A stretch of DNA of 37,224 nucleotides, taken from positions 1 to 37,224 of the forward strand of contig NZ_BALE01000014.1 of the NCBI RefSeq assembly GCF_000963885.1, in the 5' to 3' direction. The position numbers and the translations under genes are program-made. Shown here piece by piece: positions 26,717 through 34,881 of the stretch. Source of the stretch: Tanticharoenia sakaeratensis NBRC 103193 (GTDB lineage Bacteria > Pseudomonadota > Alphaproteobacteria > Acetobacterales > Acetobacteraceae). The notes beneath the pieces were generated by a model, which saw only the letters and a program-made list of their open reading frames with translations, ran no database searches and was not told the origin of the DNA. The stretch's first letter is position 1; the number at the start of each line of letters is the position of its first letter.

Positions 26717-27610
26717 CTATCTGCCCGAAAGTGGCCGCACGCTCCATTGCGCATGCCAGCTCTCACCGGGCGCCAGATGCAGAAGTCCCGGTTTCTCGCT
26801 GAAATCGCCGGCAAAACCCTCAGGCGTCGCATAGCCCTGCCACGGTTCGATACACAGGAAATCCGCGCCGGGCTTCATCCAGACGCCCAGGCTCGTGAAC
26901 CCGTTCCACGACACCTCGATTCCCGCGTCATCCGGTGTCACGAACCGCACTTGCCGGCTGTGCGGCTTTTCGAAGATTAATGCGTCATTGGCGAACAGGC
27001 TGTCATGCAGCGCAAGCGTGTCGCCCGAAACCGGCGTTGCGACTCCTTTAGGCTGCAGAAGGCCGCCCGCAACCTGCCGGATGGCCTCGGGCTCCGGCTT
27101 TTCGAACACGAGACGATGCGCGTCTTTCGGCACGCCGTTCACCTGCGGCCAGGCAAAAGCCGGATGCACGCCCAGGCTCGCATGCAACGTGGCCGCCGGG
27201 TCGGGATTGCGCAGGGTGTACCGGGCATGCAGGACGTCGCCCTCGATCTCGTAGGCGAGGATAAGCGAGAACGCCTGCGGAAACAGCGCCCGCGTCTGGA
27301 CGTCATCGGTCAGTTCAAGCGTGCAGCCCGTTTCCGATCGTTCTTGCCACGCAAAACGCAGATCACGCGCAAAGCCGTGCTGCGGCAGATGCACCTCATG
27401 ACCGGCAAGCGTCGAGCGATCGTCCGGAAGCTTGCCTATGATCGGAAACAGCACGGGCGAATGTCGGGGCCAGGGCTGCGTCCCGGCCCAGAGCAGGGCG
27501 CGCGCGGCACCCTCCGTATCCGATGTCGTCAGCCCCTGCAGTTCCGCGCCATCAGCCGCGACGACTGCGTGCAAGGTGCCGGTGCCGAATTCATGCCGAT
27601 CGTCTGACAT
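26717..27610 (-). CDS. Aldose 1-epimerase family protein
   Basis: A 297-residue mutarotase-like protein. Markers are LPQHGFARDLRFAW near 75-90 (the HGFAR motif that supplies a catalytic His), SLGVHPAFAWP near 165-175 (second His and substrate binding), and ESWHAQWSVRP at the end. This places it with LacX/YeaD-like hexose mutarotases acting on galactose, glucose or sugar phosphates. The open frame continues to 27946, but a GGGAGAT ribosome binding site precedes the ATG at 27610, where homology begins. It stands 99 bases upstream of the transglutaminase gene on the same strand; joint transcription is possible. Confidence 0.87.
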   Translation of the reverse strand: MSDDRHEFGTGTLHAVVAADGAELQGLTTSDTEGAARALLWAGTQPWPRHSPVLFPIIGKLPDDRSTLAGHEVHLPQHGFARDLRFAWQERSETGCTLELTDDVQTRALFPQAFSLILAYEIEGDVLHARYTLRNPDPAATLHASLGVHPAFAWPQVNGVPKDAHRLVFEKPEPEAIRQVAGGLLQPKGVATPVSGDTLALHDSLFANDALIFEKPHSRQVRFVTPDDAGIEVSWNGFTSLGVWMKPGADFLCIEPWQGYATPEGFAGDFSEKPGLLHLAPGESWHAQWSVRPLSGR

Positions 27611-28402
27611 CGCTGGATCTCCCTGGAAAATGACGCATGGTGTCACACGCCTGTCCGCGTCCTTGCGCAATGCGCATTTGCGTGAGGAGACGATCCGGAA
27701 CAACGCTCGCTGACCATCGCGACGACATGGTGCTCCAGGCCGCCACGATACCGAAAAAGGAAGGCCGGCGTCGTCGCTGTCGGCTGTCAGGCAGGGGAAC
27801 GCAGGCGGTGCGGTGCCGTCATGCGCAAATTCTGCTGGTATTCGGCAAGCCGGAGCGACGTCCGTTGCCGTCTTGAATCTCAATCTGCGCGTTGCGGTCA
27901 GGACATTGCGGCATGGCGCGTACCGCGGGTCAGGCTGCTGGCGCAATGCGGAAGGGGGCAGCTGCGATCACGCCCGCCCGGTTGTTTACGACATGTGCGG
28001 TCAGGTCTTTTGATCATGCAGGTGGTCGGGACGAAATCCGGGAGTGCGGGTGAATGCTTCCGTCGCCCGCCAATCGCCCGCCTTGCGCGCTTTGACCGCC
28101 ATCCTGCGGACGTATTTTCGAAATCGATTTGACGGGCTTTGCCGCGTCACTGCGACATCAGATGTTCGTCGCCATTCATCGATCGTGCATGTCGTGGGCC
28201 GCGGGATGGAAGTGAAGAGCGCCCTCCGTGCAAATGGTCGTTTTTGACTGGCCTTTGCATAGCGCCAGCCAGGACCATCAGATCCGACTGCGGCATCGGT
28301 CGGCTTGAAATACGCCCTGCCCTCAGGCGACGCCGAATTATTGGCGTAATTTCGCGCACGCTCGCCGGAAAGCGGCGTCTTGTGCGGCGGTCATCTGCAA
28401 GG
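27611..28402. other. Long intergenic stretch between mutarotase and Hint-protein genes
   Basis: About 790 bases with several open frames on both strands, but none has family homology, a good ribosome binding site or the codon pattern of its neighbours. I see no transposase fragment, tRNA or array. It probably holds the promoter of the mutarotase gene at its left end, and otherwise nothing I can identify. A small RNA cannot be excluded by eye. Confidence 0.4.
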
Positions 28403-28430
28403 AGGGGCCGCCGCGGATACGGCGGCCCCT
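28403..28430 (-). terminator. Hairpin terminator after the Hint-protein gene
   Basis: AGGGGCCGCCG (28403-28413), loop CGGATA, and CGGCGGCCCCT (28420-28430) form a perfect 11-bp GC-rich stem, starting 8 bases after the minus-strand stop codon. The run after the stem on that strand (CCTTG) is a poor T tract, but position and stem strength make a terminator the best reading. Confidence 0.75.
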
Positions 28431-28437
28431 TTGTGCG

Positions 28438-30597
28438 TCAGGCGCTGAGCGCAACGTCCTCGACGCGATCGCAGCGATACGGGCCCGCTGCCACGATCTG
28501 CACGCCCAGCAATCCGATCGAGTGCGGTGCGCGGGCACCGAGATCAAGCTGCGCATGTCCGGCGGTCCACCGCATCGGCACGGCCTCGCGGCCTGCCCAG
28601 CCGGAGATGGCGTCCGTATCCAGATGGGCCGAGACAGCACGGGTTTCGCCGCTGTCCCACAGGGTGACTCGGCCGACCAGAACGCCCAGCGTGCGCCGAT
28701 CGTCTACGAACGGACCGATGGCGGCAGCCGGCTGGTCCGCACGCGATGCGAGCCACACGCGGGTGACACCGGCCGGGAGACGGAACAGCACGACATCGTC
28801 TGCGCGACGCAGTGCCGAAATGGTACGACCGTCTTCCGTCACGAGATGCAAATCGGCATCATCGGTCGTTTCCACCATTGCGCGCTTGTCGGCAAAACCG
28901 GCAGCCTTCGCACGCGCCTCGATCGCGCGATAAAGCGGCTCGACGACGTCACGGCCGGTGGTCAGCGGAACCGCCGCATCTGCCGCCCAGGTTTTCACCG
29001 GACCGATGCGCCGCGCAAGCGAGCCCTGCGCCGCAAACGCCGCACGCCGTCCCAACGCGTCGCCGGTATCGAGGAACGTCTCGCTCCAGAGGTTCTCCGA
29101 CAGGACGATCGCATGCTTACCGGTTTCGACATGATGGACCGTGTAGGTCGCCTGCGTCTCGTCCAAGAAGATGGAGCGGCCGTTGACCAGCATGCGCGCA
29201 GGAATGAACCCGCCATCATGGAAAATGCAGTGCTCCGGCGTCACGAACAGGTCACGCGACGGCACGCCATCGGCCAGCGCATTGGCGCGGATGCAGACCG
29301 GATGCCCATGCCGGGCAGCGCTGATCACCTGCGCTCCCGCCCAGACGAGCTCCGCTGCAACCGGCGTTCCATCATTGCCCCGCGTCATGACCAGATCACC
29401 GGCAGCGAGCGTTTCGACGGCGCGCAGGCCGTCCGGCGTGGCAATGGCCGTGCCGGGCAGGAAGCAATGCGCCGTGTCGCTCCCGTCCGTTGCATTCGTG
29501 CCGGCGCCGATGATCGTGCGGCCGGTCGATGCATCGTCCGTGATCGTGAAGCTGTTGGCCTGATACTGGCCGGACAGCGTGAAATTGTAGGACACGCCGG
29601 CATAGGTCAGCGTCAGCGTGCCTTCGTTCGTCGCCGTCTGAACCCAGGTCACGGCCGACGGGCCGCCATTGTCGCCATCCTGAACGGCGATCGTGTTCCC
29701 TGCGCCGAAACCCTGGATCACGACGTTGGGCAGCACGTTGCCCCCGGCGCCGCCGGCCACGATCAGGCCTGACGGGCTGCTGTCGGTCGCGGCTCCATGA
29801 AACACGATCAGGCTGCCGGCAGCGGCCGATGCGCCGGACTGCAATGCCAGCAGCCCACCGGACATCAGATCGACGTCGTTGATCACGCCGCCCGACTGGA
29901 CGACCATGGTGCCGCCGCAGTCTATCTGGGTGTGAATGGCAAGACCGCCCGACTGGACGGCCATCGCGGCACCGTTCGAAACGACGGTGTAGAACGCGGA
30001 TCCGCTGTTCTCGATCGTCGCGGACGTATCCGACATCAGTGTCGCGTTGTATGACGTGCCTGCGACATTCAGAGAGCCGCCGGACACCACGTCGGTCTGG
30101 CGCGCGATGCCGCCGTGTTCGACCGAAACAATCGTCGGCACCTTGCCGATATAGGACGCGCCGTTGGTCGGCCAGGACACATCCTGCCCGTTCTCGATGT
30201 GGAAAACGACGACCGATCCCGGTGCGACGACGGCGCCCGGATCCAGTGTCAGCGTCGCACCCGAGACCAGATCGATGTCATTGATCGTGCCGCCGCTTGC
30301 AATTTCCAGCGTGCCGCCCGAGGCGATCGTCTCGTGCGTGGCGCTGCCGCCGGCCTGCACCAGAAGAGAGCCCGCACTCTGGATCGACGCATAATAGGAC
30401 GAACCACCCGCCGCGACCGTCTCGCTACCGCCTGACATCAGGGTCGTGTTGTAATCGGCACCGCTCACGACAAGACTGCCGCCCGAATAGATATCGGTCT
30501 GCGAAATCACGGCACCCGACAGAACAGTCATCGTATTGCCGGACGTAATAGCGCCGCCGGAGATGGCCTGGCCGCTGGATACAGTCGTGTCGGTCAT
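28438..30597 (-). CDS. AIDA-repeat surface protein with C-terminal Hint domain
   Basis: A 719-residue protein. Residues about 10-270 consist of AIDA/autotransporter-like repeats (SGG-x-V-x-SGG), built from two 96-residue modules at 38-133 and 172-267 that both end in a VFH motif. Residues about 270-372 are a Gly/Asn/Thr-rich linker. A Hint_2-type domain runs from about 375 to 510 (AHCFLPGTAIATPDG with Cys378, TPEHCIFHDG with His456, GKHAIVLSENLWSETFLD with His495), then an unassigned C-terminal domain to 719. Hint domains self-cleave, so the repeat region may be released or attached after processing. No ordinary signal peptide is visible; similar proteins are commonly exported by other routes. 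GAGG precedes the ATG at 30597. Such proteins are common in Acetobacteraceae; function is unknown. Confidence 0.85.
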   Translation of the reverse strand: MTDTTVSSGQAISGGAITSGNTMTVLSGAVISQTDIYSGGSLVVSGADYNTTLMSGGSETVAAGGSSYYASIQSAGSLLVQAGGSATHETIASGGTLEIASGGTINDIDLVSGATLTLDPGAVVAPGSVVVFHIENGQDVSWPTNGASYIGKVPTIVSVEHGGIARQTDVVSGGSLNVAGTSYNATLMSDTSATIENSGSAFYTVVSNGAAMAVQSGGLAIHTQIDCGGTMVVQSGGVINDVDLMSGGLLALQSGASAAAGSLIVFHGAATDSSPSGLIVAGGAGGNVLPNVVIQGFGAGNTIAVQDGDNGGPSAVTWVQTATNEGTLTLTYAGVSYNFTLSGQYQANSFTITDDASTGRTIIGAGTNATDGSDTAHCFLPGTAIATPDGLRAVETLAAGDLVMTRGNDGTPVAAELVWAGAQVISAARHGHPVCIRANALADGVPSRDLFVTPEHCIFHDGGFIPARMLVNGRSIFLDETQATYTVHHVETGKHAIVLSENLWSETFLDTGDALGRRAAFAAQGSLARRIGPVKTWAADAAVPLTTGRDVVEPLYRAIEARAKAAGFADKRAMVETTDDADLHLVTEDGRTISALRRADDVVLFRLPAGVTRVWLASRADQPAAAIGPFVDDRRTLGVLVGRVTLWDSGETRAVSAHLDTDAISGWAGREAVPMRWTAGHAQLDLGARAPHSIGLLGVQIVAAGPYRCDRVEDVALSA
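29797..30084 (-). repeat. Second AIDA-like 96-residue module
   Basis: Residues 172-267 of the Hint protein, with SGGSLNVAGTSYNATLMS at the start and GSLIVFH at the end. It is a diverged copy of the module at 30199-30486: both have SGG-S-L, YN-T-L-MS, SGG/AGG, the segment GG(T/V)-I-N-D-(I/V)-D-L, and finish in VFH, with the same length. Confidence 0.75.
30199..30486 (-). repeat. First AIDA-like 96-residue module
   Basis: Residues 38-133 of the Hint protein, from SGGSLVVSGADYNTTLMSGG to GSVVVFH. It aligns without gaps in length to the module at 29797-30084, pointing to an internal duplication followed by divergence. Confidence 0.75.
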
Positions 30598-30751
30598 GTC
30601 GCCTCGTGATGCGCTGCAGACTCCGCAAGGCGAGGCCGGGACGAAACTGGTACGTCTCAACTTCCGGGCGCCAACGGAACGACCGCAGCATTTAAGGCAT
30701 CACGTAAAACAAGGCGGTTAATTAAGCGTTAAGCGTCAAATTTTATTTGAT

Positions 30752-30768
30752 CGTTCGTTGTTCGAACG
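30752..30768. promoter_or_regulatory. Inverted repeat in AT-rich region upstream of the Hint-protein gene
   Basis: CGTTCG (30752-30757), TTGTT, CGAACG (30763-30768) is a perfect 6-bp inverted repeat with a 5-base spacer, about 155 bases before the Hint-protein start on the minus strand. It lies in a strongly AT-rich stretch (about 30715-30815) that also contains AAGCGT twice in tandem (30724-30736). It looks like a protein-binding site; the regulator is unknown. Confidence 0.35.
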
Positions 30769-30817
30769 TGAATTTCGTCAATTCTTCGGTAAAGCAGCAT
30801 ATGAAATACTATTGAAT

Positions 30818-30845
30818 CGCCTCCACTCGCTCTCGAGTGGAGGCG
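30818..30845 (-). terminator. Hairpin terminator after the mechanosensitive channel gene
   Basis: CGCCTCCACTCG (30818-30829), loop CTCT, CGAGTGGAGGCG (30834-30845) form a perfect 12-bp stem. On the minus strand it begins 11 bases after the stop of the channel gene and is followed by ATTCAATAG, a moderately AT-rich tail. Confidence 0.78.
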
Positions 30846-30855
30846 GTAAGCTCCG

Positions 30856-33444
30856 TTACGACGATACCGAATCGTCGTGACGGACTTCCGGTCGCGGATT
30901 CACCAGCGCATCCAGGCCCGCGATCTCAAGCGTTCTGGTCGGGAACGGAATGACGATTCCGCGCGCCTCGAACATCTTCTTCATGCGGCGATTGAACTGG
31001 CGCTGTACGGGCCAGCGGCCCTGCGTCGTGGTCGGAAGCGTGCCGCGCACCGTGACCGAGCTGTCGTTGAAGGCATCCACGCCCCAGAGGATGAAGTCCG
31101 CAATGATCAGGTCCTTGAAATCCGGATCGGCGCGCATGTCCGCCGTCACGTCGATCAGGGCCTTCACCACGTCGTCGGTGTCGGTGTCGTACGCCACCTC
31201 GGCCACGATGATCGCACGGGCGAAATCCCGATTGTAGTTGGTGATCTGGCCAAGGGAGCTGAACGGGAAGATGTTCATCGACCCATCATTCGCGCGCACA
31301 TGCACCGTACGAAGCGACAGATGCTCGACGATGCCATAGGTGCCGTTCAGTGTGACAGCATCGCCGACCGTAAGTGCGTTTTCCAGCAGCAGGAAGATGC
31401 CGTTGATGAAGTCCTGCACCAGCTTCTGCGATCCGAAACCGAGTGCCACGCCGAAGATGGACGCGCCCGCCAGCAGCGGCCCAATGTTGACGCCGATCTC
31501 GCTGAGCGCCGTCAGCCCGATGATGGCCACCAGCACCACAAGGAGGATCGTGCGCAGCATGGGCAGCAGCGTGCGGACCCGCGCGACCCGTGCCTTGCCG
31601 TCCTCGAAGGATTCGAGGGATGCGATATGCCGCTCCACGCCGATATTGGCGATCTCCCAGACGATCGCACCGATCGCCATCGCGATCAGGATCGTCAGCA
31701 GTGATCCCAGCACGCGGCTGCCCAGGCCATGGGCACCGAACAGGGCCGCGAACGGCACGCCCCAGGCGATGGCAAGCCCCAGCACGATCATCAGCGCCAC
31801 GGCAATCCGCAGGATCTGGCGCAGAGCCGGGTAGTAGCGTGCAACCCGTCCGCGCGTCTCCTCGCTCAGCCCGACGAAGGCCGGGACGGCGCGGAATCCG
31901 CGTTCGAGACCGCCGAACAGCGCGACACTGATGATCCGCACGATCACGAGTGCCGCGATGCTGCGCACGAACAGAAGCCAGATTTCGGCATAGCCGTTGC
32001 GCACTTCGGCCGCCCAGACGAGCCACAGACCGAAATCGAGTGCCAACGCCGCAATCCACCAGATCCGGCCGACCGCAATCGCAATGCCCGATGCATAGCG
32101 GCGATGTGCCAGCCTGCGGCAGAACGCCATCACATGCGTGCGGCTGCTGAGGATCATCAATGCGATCATCCCATGGACAAGCAGTGCCAGCATCTTGAGC
32201 AGCGCGATCACGACCGGATCGGGCAGACCGCAGTCGGACAGCATGACTACGACGGCGGCCCCGATCGATGTCACCATCGCCAGGGCGCGGATCCAGTCGA
32301 ACAGGAACACGGACACCGCATCATGGATGATGACAAGCCGCAGCCACGGGCGCTTCGGCGCCAACACCGCCCGCGCGACGGCAACGAGCCCGCCGCCTGC
32401 GACCGCGACCAGTGTCAGGTCGCGCAGGACATCACTGCTCGCGTCCAGATCGGTCTGGTCGAATGCGCCGATCACGGCGGCGGCCAGCGGCACCATGGCG
32501 ACCGGCAGGAGATCGAGCAGCAGGGATGCAAGCGCGATCGGGATCCTGCGGATCACCCGCATCAGTCGCGCCAGTGCGCCCTGATGCTGGATCCGCGATA
32601 CACGCTCGTCTTCCGCCTTCTGGTGCGCCGCCTTCTGCTCGTCGGGGTTTTCCGCAGGCGCAGGTGCAGCTTCGGGTCGCGGTGCCTGAAGTCCGGTTGC
32701 AGGATCGGGCGTGCCTGCATGCGCCTCGGCGGCGTCCGCCGCTTCTTCCTCGGCCGAGGCTGCGGCGTCCGCATCGGCGGCATCTTCCGCCGCGCGCTGA
32801 TCCGTATGCTCCTCGACCCGGTCCTGGGCATCACGCGCCTGCGCCCGATCGGAAAGATGACGGCGCGGGCGGATCAGCAGCAGACGCACGACCACGAAAA
32901 GGACGGCGCCGACGCCGGCCAGCACGGCCGCGCGAAGGACAACGGCCAACACGGCATCGCGGCGCCCGGGGGACGTCCGGATGCTGCGCACCCATGGGCC
33001 GACTTCACGGAAATCCACGACGGTCCGCAGAATCGCATGCGTCTCCGCACCGATTGCATGGTTGAGGTCGCCAAAGCCGCCCAGAATCTGCGCGCCCAGA
33101 CTGTTGCTGCGCACGGCATGCGCTGCGACATGCGTGGGAGATGAGTCAGTCGCGGCCGTGGTGGCCGGAGCACTTCCCTGGGCCTGAGCGAAATTGCGCA
33201 GCGTCGTTTCGAACTGCTGGCGCCTTGCCGGGTCGTCCAGCACGCCCAGAAGCTGTTGGGCCTGTGCCTGCGACAGATGAGGATTTGCGGGTGTCGTGGC
33301 GGCATGGGACGGGGTTGCAGCAGGCTCGGCCAGTGCATCATGGCCGCCAAACACCAGGGCCAGAAAGACGAGCATACCTGCCAGCATGGGGCCGGAAGGC
33401 GGATACAAACGACGTGTCAATCTGGCGGCGGCATCTGCCCGCAT
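30856..33444 (-). CDS. Large mechanosensitive ion channel (MscS family, YbiO-like)
   Basis: An 862-residue inner-membrane channel. A signal peptide (about 1-39, LAGMLVFLALVFGGHDALAE) precedes a periplasmic domain, and a first span lies near 165-190. Residues about 197-285 form an Ala/Glu-rich, charged linker (AAEDAADADAAASAEEEAAD, then Pro-rich). Several further spans follow. The MscS core is near the C terminus: LLAGASIFGVALGFGSQKLV (pore helix TM3), FINGIFLLLENALTVGDAV, then the beta domain with FPFSSLGQITNYNRDFA. It opens under membrane tension to release solutes on osmotic downshock. The frame extends far upstream (to 33975) but overlaps the LysR gene there; AAGGA precedes the ATG at 33444. 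Confidence 0.92.
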   Translation of the reverse strand: MRADAAARLTRRLYPPSGPMLAGMLVFLALVFGGHDALAEPAATPSHAATTPANPHLSQAQAQQLLGVLDDPARRQQFETTLRNFAQAQGSAPATTAATDSSPTHVAAHAVRSNSLGAQILGGFGDLNHAIGAETHAILRTVVDFREVGPWVRSIRTSPGRRDAVLAVVLRAAVLAGVGAVLFVVVRLLLIRPRRHLSDRAQARDAQDRVEEHTDQRAAEDAADADAAASAEEEAADAAEAHAGTPDPATGLQAPRPEAAPAPAENPDEQKAAHQKAEDERVSRIQHQGALARLMRVIRRIPIALASLLLDLLPVAMVPLAAAVIGAFDQTDLDASSDVLRDLTLVAVAGGGLVAVARAVLAPKRPWLRLVIIHDAVSVFLFDWIRALAMVTSIGAAVVVMLSDCGLPDPVVIALLKMLALLVHGMIALMILSSRTHVMAFCRRLAHRRYASGIAIAVGRIWWIAALALDFGLWLVWAAEVRNGYAEIWLLFVRSIAALVIVRIISVALFGGLERGFRAVPAFVGLSEETRGRVARYYPALRQILRIAVALMIVLGLAIAWGVPFAALFGAHGLGSRVLGSLLTILIAMAIGAIVWEIANIGVERHIASLESFEDGKARVARVRTLLPMLRTILLVVLVAIIGLTALSEIGVNIGPLLAGASIFGVALGFGSQKLVQDFINGIFLLLENALTVGDAVTLNGTYGIVEHLSLRTVHVRANDGSMNIFPFSSLGQITNYNRDFARAIIVAEVAYDTDTDDVVKALIDVTADMRADPDFKDLIIADFILWGVDAFNDSSVTVRGTLPTTTQGRWPVQRQFNRRMKKMFEARGIVIPFPTRTLEIAGLDALVNPRPEVRHDDSVSS

Positions 33445-33565
33445 GAAACTGATCCTTGATAGGCTGTGGTGCGCGCGGGGGAAAAGCACCCCCGTTCGCG
33501 TCCGACATTCATGGTTCTGGATGAGGCATGACTTGCCGCGTGCGCACGGCCTGTCAATGCGCGCC

Positions 33566-33590
33566 GGTGCCAAGGGCTGTCCCTGGCACC
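33566..33590 (-). terminator. Hairpin terminator after the LysR gene
   Basis: GGTGCCAAGGG (33566-33576), loop CTGT, CCCTGGCACC (33581-33590) form a 10-bp stem with one bulged A. It lies 23 bases after the stop of the minus-strand LysR gene and ahead of the channel gene, so it probably separates the two transcripts. Confidence 0.55.
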
Positions 33591-33613
33591 TCATATGACG
33601 CGGCGCGGTCGCC

Positions 33614-34528
33614 CTACAGGGCAGCCGGATCGCCCGCACCGATGCGACCAGCGGCCTCGCGCAGGAGCGCTTCGAAATGCTGCGCCGGAAGCGAGGGCGC
33701 TTCGTCGCGCGCCGCGATCGCAAGCGTTGCGCGCGGCGCCGGCCCGATGATGGCGTGATAGGTGACGCCGCCTGCATGGATCTGATCGAGACAGGAGGGC
33801 ACGACGGAGATACCCAGGCCCGCGGCCACCAGCGAGACTGTTGCCGCGATCTGCGGCGCCGACTGCCCGAACCGTGGCACGAAGCCTGCCCGCTGACAGG
33901 CCGCGATGATCGCGTCATAGAAGCCCGGGCCGAGCACGCGTTCGAAAATGATGAACGGCTCGTCCGCGACAGCACTCAGTCGCAAGCCCTTGCCTGAAGC
34001 ACGGGGATGATCGCTGGGCAGGGCGATGACCGTCGGCTCGTCCAGCAGATGGCGCACGACGATGTCCGGATCGGGCGCAGGCGGCCGCACGACCGCGATG
34101 TCGATCCGGCGTTCGCGCAGCGCCTCGCACAAGGCGGGCGTGTTGCTCTCTTCCATCGTGATGACGATCTCGGGCCACCGTTCGCGAAAGGCCCGGATCG
34201 CGCGGGGCACGAGCGGCAGCATGGACACCGCGCCAGCCAGGCCGATCCGCAACCGCCCCTGCTCGCCTCGGGCCAGGCCGCGTGCAAGGGACGCCATCTG
34301 CCGTTCCATCTCGAGCATCACGCGCGCCTGCTCGATCAGGAGCGCGCCGGCCTCGGTCGGGACGGCCCCCTGGCGGGACCGCGTGAACAGGATGAGCCCC
34401 AGCTCCCGCTCCAGCGCCTTGATCTGCTGGCTCAGCGGCGGCTGTTCCGTGTGGAGCATCTCGGCGGCTCGCGTGAAACTGCCGCAGTCGGCAATGGCGA
34501 CCAGATATCGCAGACGTCGAAGGTCCAT
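33614..34528 (-). CDS. LysR-family transcriptional regulator
   Basis: A 304-residue regulator. The N-terminal winged helix (MDLRRLRYLVAIADCGSFTR, HTEQPPLSQQIKALERELG) has the QPPLS-QI-ALE form common to the BenM/CatM/CbbR-like branch. The effector domain starts at about 90 (GRLRIGLAGAVSMLPLVPRA) and contains VVRPPAPDPDIVVRHL and VAAGLGISVVPSCL. The ATG at 34528 gives the usual MDLRRLRYL start; a further in-frame ATG at 34561 would add 11 residues and would include a palindrome. It is divergent from lutABC across about 350 bases, suggesting that it regulates lactate utilisation, although lut operons in Bacillus are under a GntR-type regulator. Confidence 0.9.
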   Translation of the reverse strand: MDLRRLRYLVAIADCGSFTRAAEMLHTEQPPLSQQIKALERELGLILFTRSRQGAVPTEAGALLIEQARVMLEMERQMASLARGLARGEQGRLRIGLAGAVSMLPLVPRAIRAFRERWPEIVITMEESNTPALCEALRERRIDIAVVRPPAPDPDIVVRHLLDEPTVIALPSDHPRASGKGLRLSAVADEPFIIFERVLGPGFYDAIIAACQRAGFVPRFGQSAPQIAATVSLVAAGLGISVVPSCLDQIHAGGVTYHAIIGPAPRATLAIAARDEAPSLPAQHFEALLREAAGRIGAGDPAAL

Positions 34529-34531
34529 GAA

Positions 34532-34550
34532 CCATATCCGTTTTGTATGG
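34532..34550. promoter_or_regulatory. Candidate LysR-type binding site
   Basis: CCATA (34532-34536), 9 bases, TATGG (34546-34550) is a perfect inverted repeat containing the T-N11-A pattern (T34535, A34547) of LysR-type sites. It begins only 3 bases before the LysR start codon, so binding there would fit negative autoregulation. By-eye match only. Confidence 0.35.
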
Positions 34551-34571
34551 AAGATCGGCAAAATGATATTG

Positions 34572-34605
34572 GACGCAACCGTCGCCGAGGTCCACGGTGC
34601 GTCCG
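34572..34605. promoter_or_regulatory. 11-bp imperfect inverted repeat in the lut regulatory region
   Basis: GGACGCAACCGT (34572-34583) and ACGGTGCGTCC (34595-34605) pair over 11 bp with one bulged A, around an 11-base loop. It is about 277 bases upstream of lutA and 44 upstream of the LysR start. It may be an operator, or an RNA stem-loop in a leader. Confidence 0.4.
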
Positions 34606-34881
34606 ATTATGCCGGGTGAGAGAGGTCGAACGCATGCGCATGACGGAGAACGACACCATCGACCGGTCTGTCTTCCTGCGCCCCATCTCAGCCACCTGCC
34701 GGGGTGCCATCGCAGTAAACCAGCAAGACGAATCTCGCCATCACATGAGGCAGGCTGGCCGCATTTCCGCAGGTCGCGAATCGGGTCAGCGGCAGCATTC
34801 CGGCCCATGGCCGTTAAGGACAAGCCCGCAGACCGCTGGGACGATCCGGCACACGACAGCAGGTCGCAGGAGCGAGAGAAT

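Larger units (their letters stand above)
34529..34881. other. Divergent intergenic region between LysR and lutA genes
   Basis: About 353 bases with no gene. It holds a LysR-box-like palindrome at 34532-34550 and a longer stem-loop at 34572-34605, both near the LysR end, then an otherwise featureless stretch up to the lutA ribosome binding site AGGAG (34868-34872). I found no convincing -35/-10 pair for lutA. Confidence 0.5.

Noticed and set aside
27611-28402. A degraded gene or mobile-element remnant in the 790-base gap
   Set aside because: Frames on both strands gave no transposase, integrase or other recognisable fragment, and no terminal inverted repeats or target-site duplications were seen.
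28522-29772. A 416-codon open frame on the plus strand opposite the Hint-protein gene
   Set aside because: No family features, whereas the opposite strand carries the Hint motifs and AIDA repeats.
31729-33144. A 471-codon open frame on the plus strand opposite the mechanosensitive channel
   Set aside because: Low-complexity, Arg/Asp/His-rich translation with no motif; the minus strand clearly encodes an MscS-family protein.
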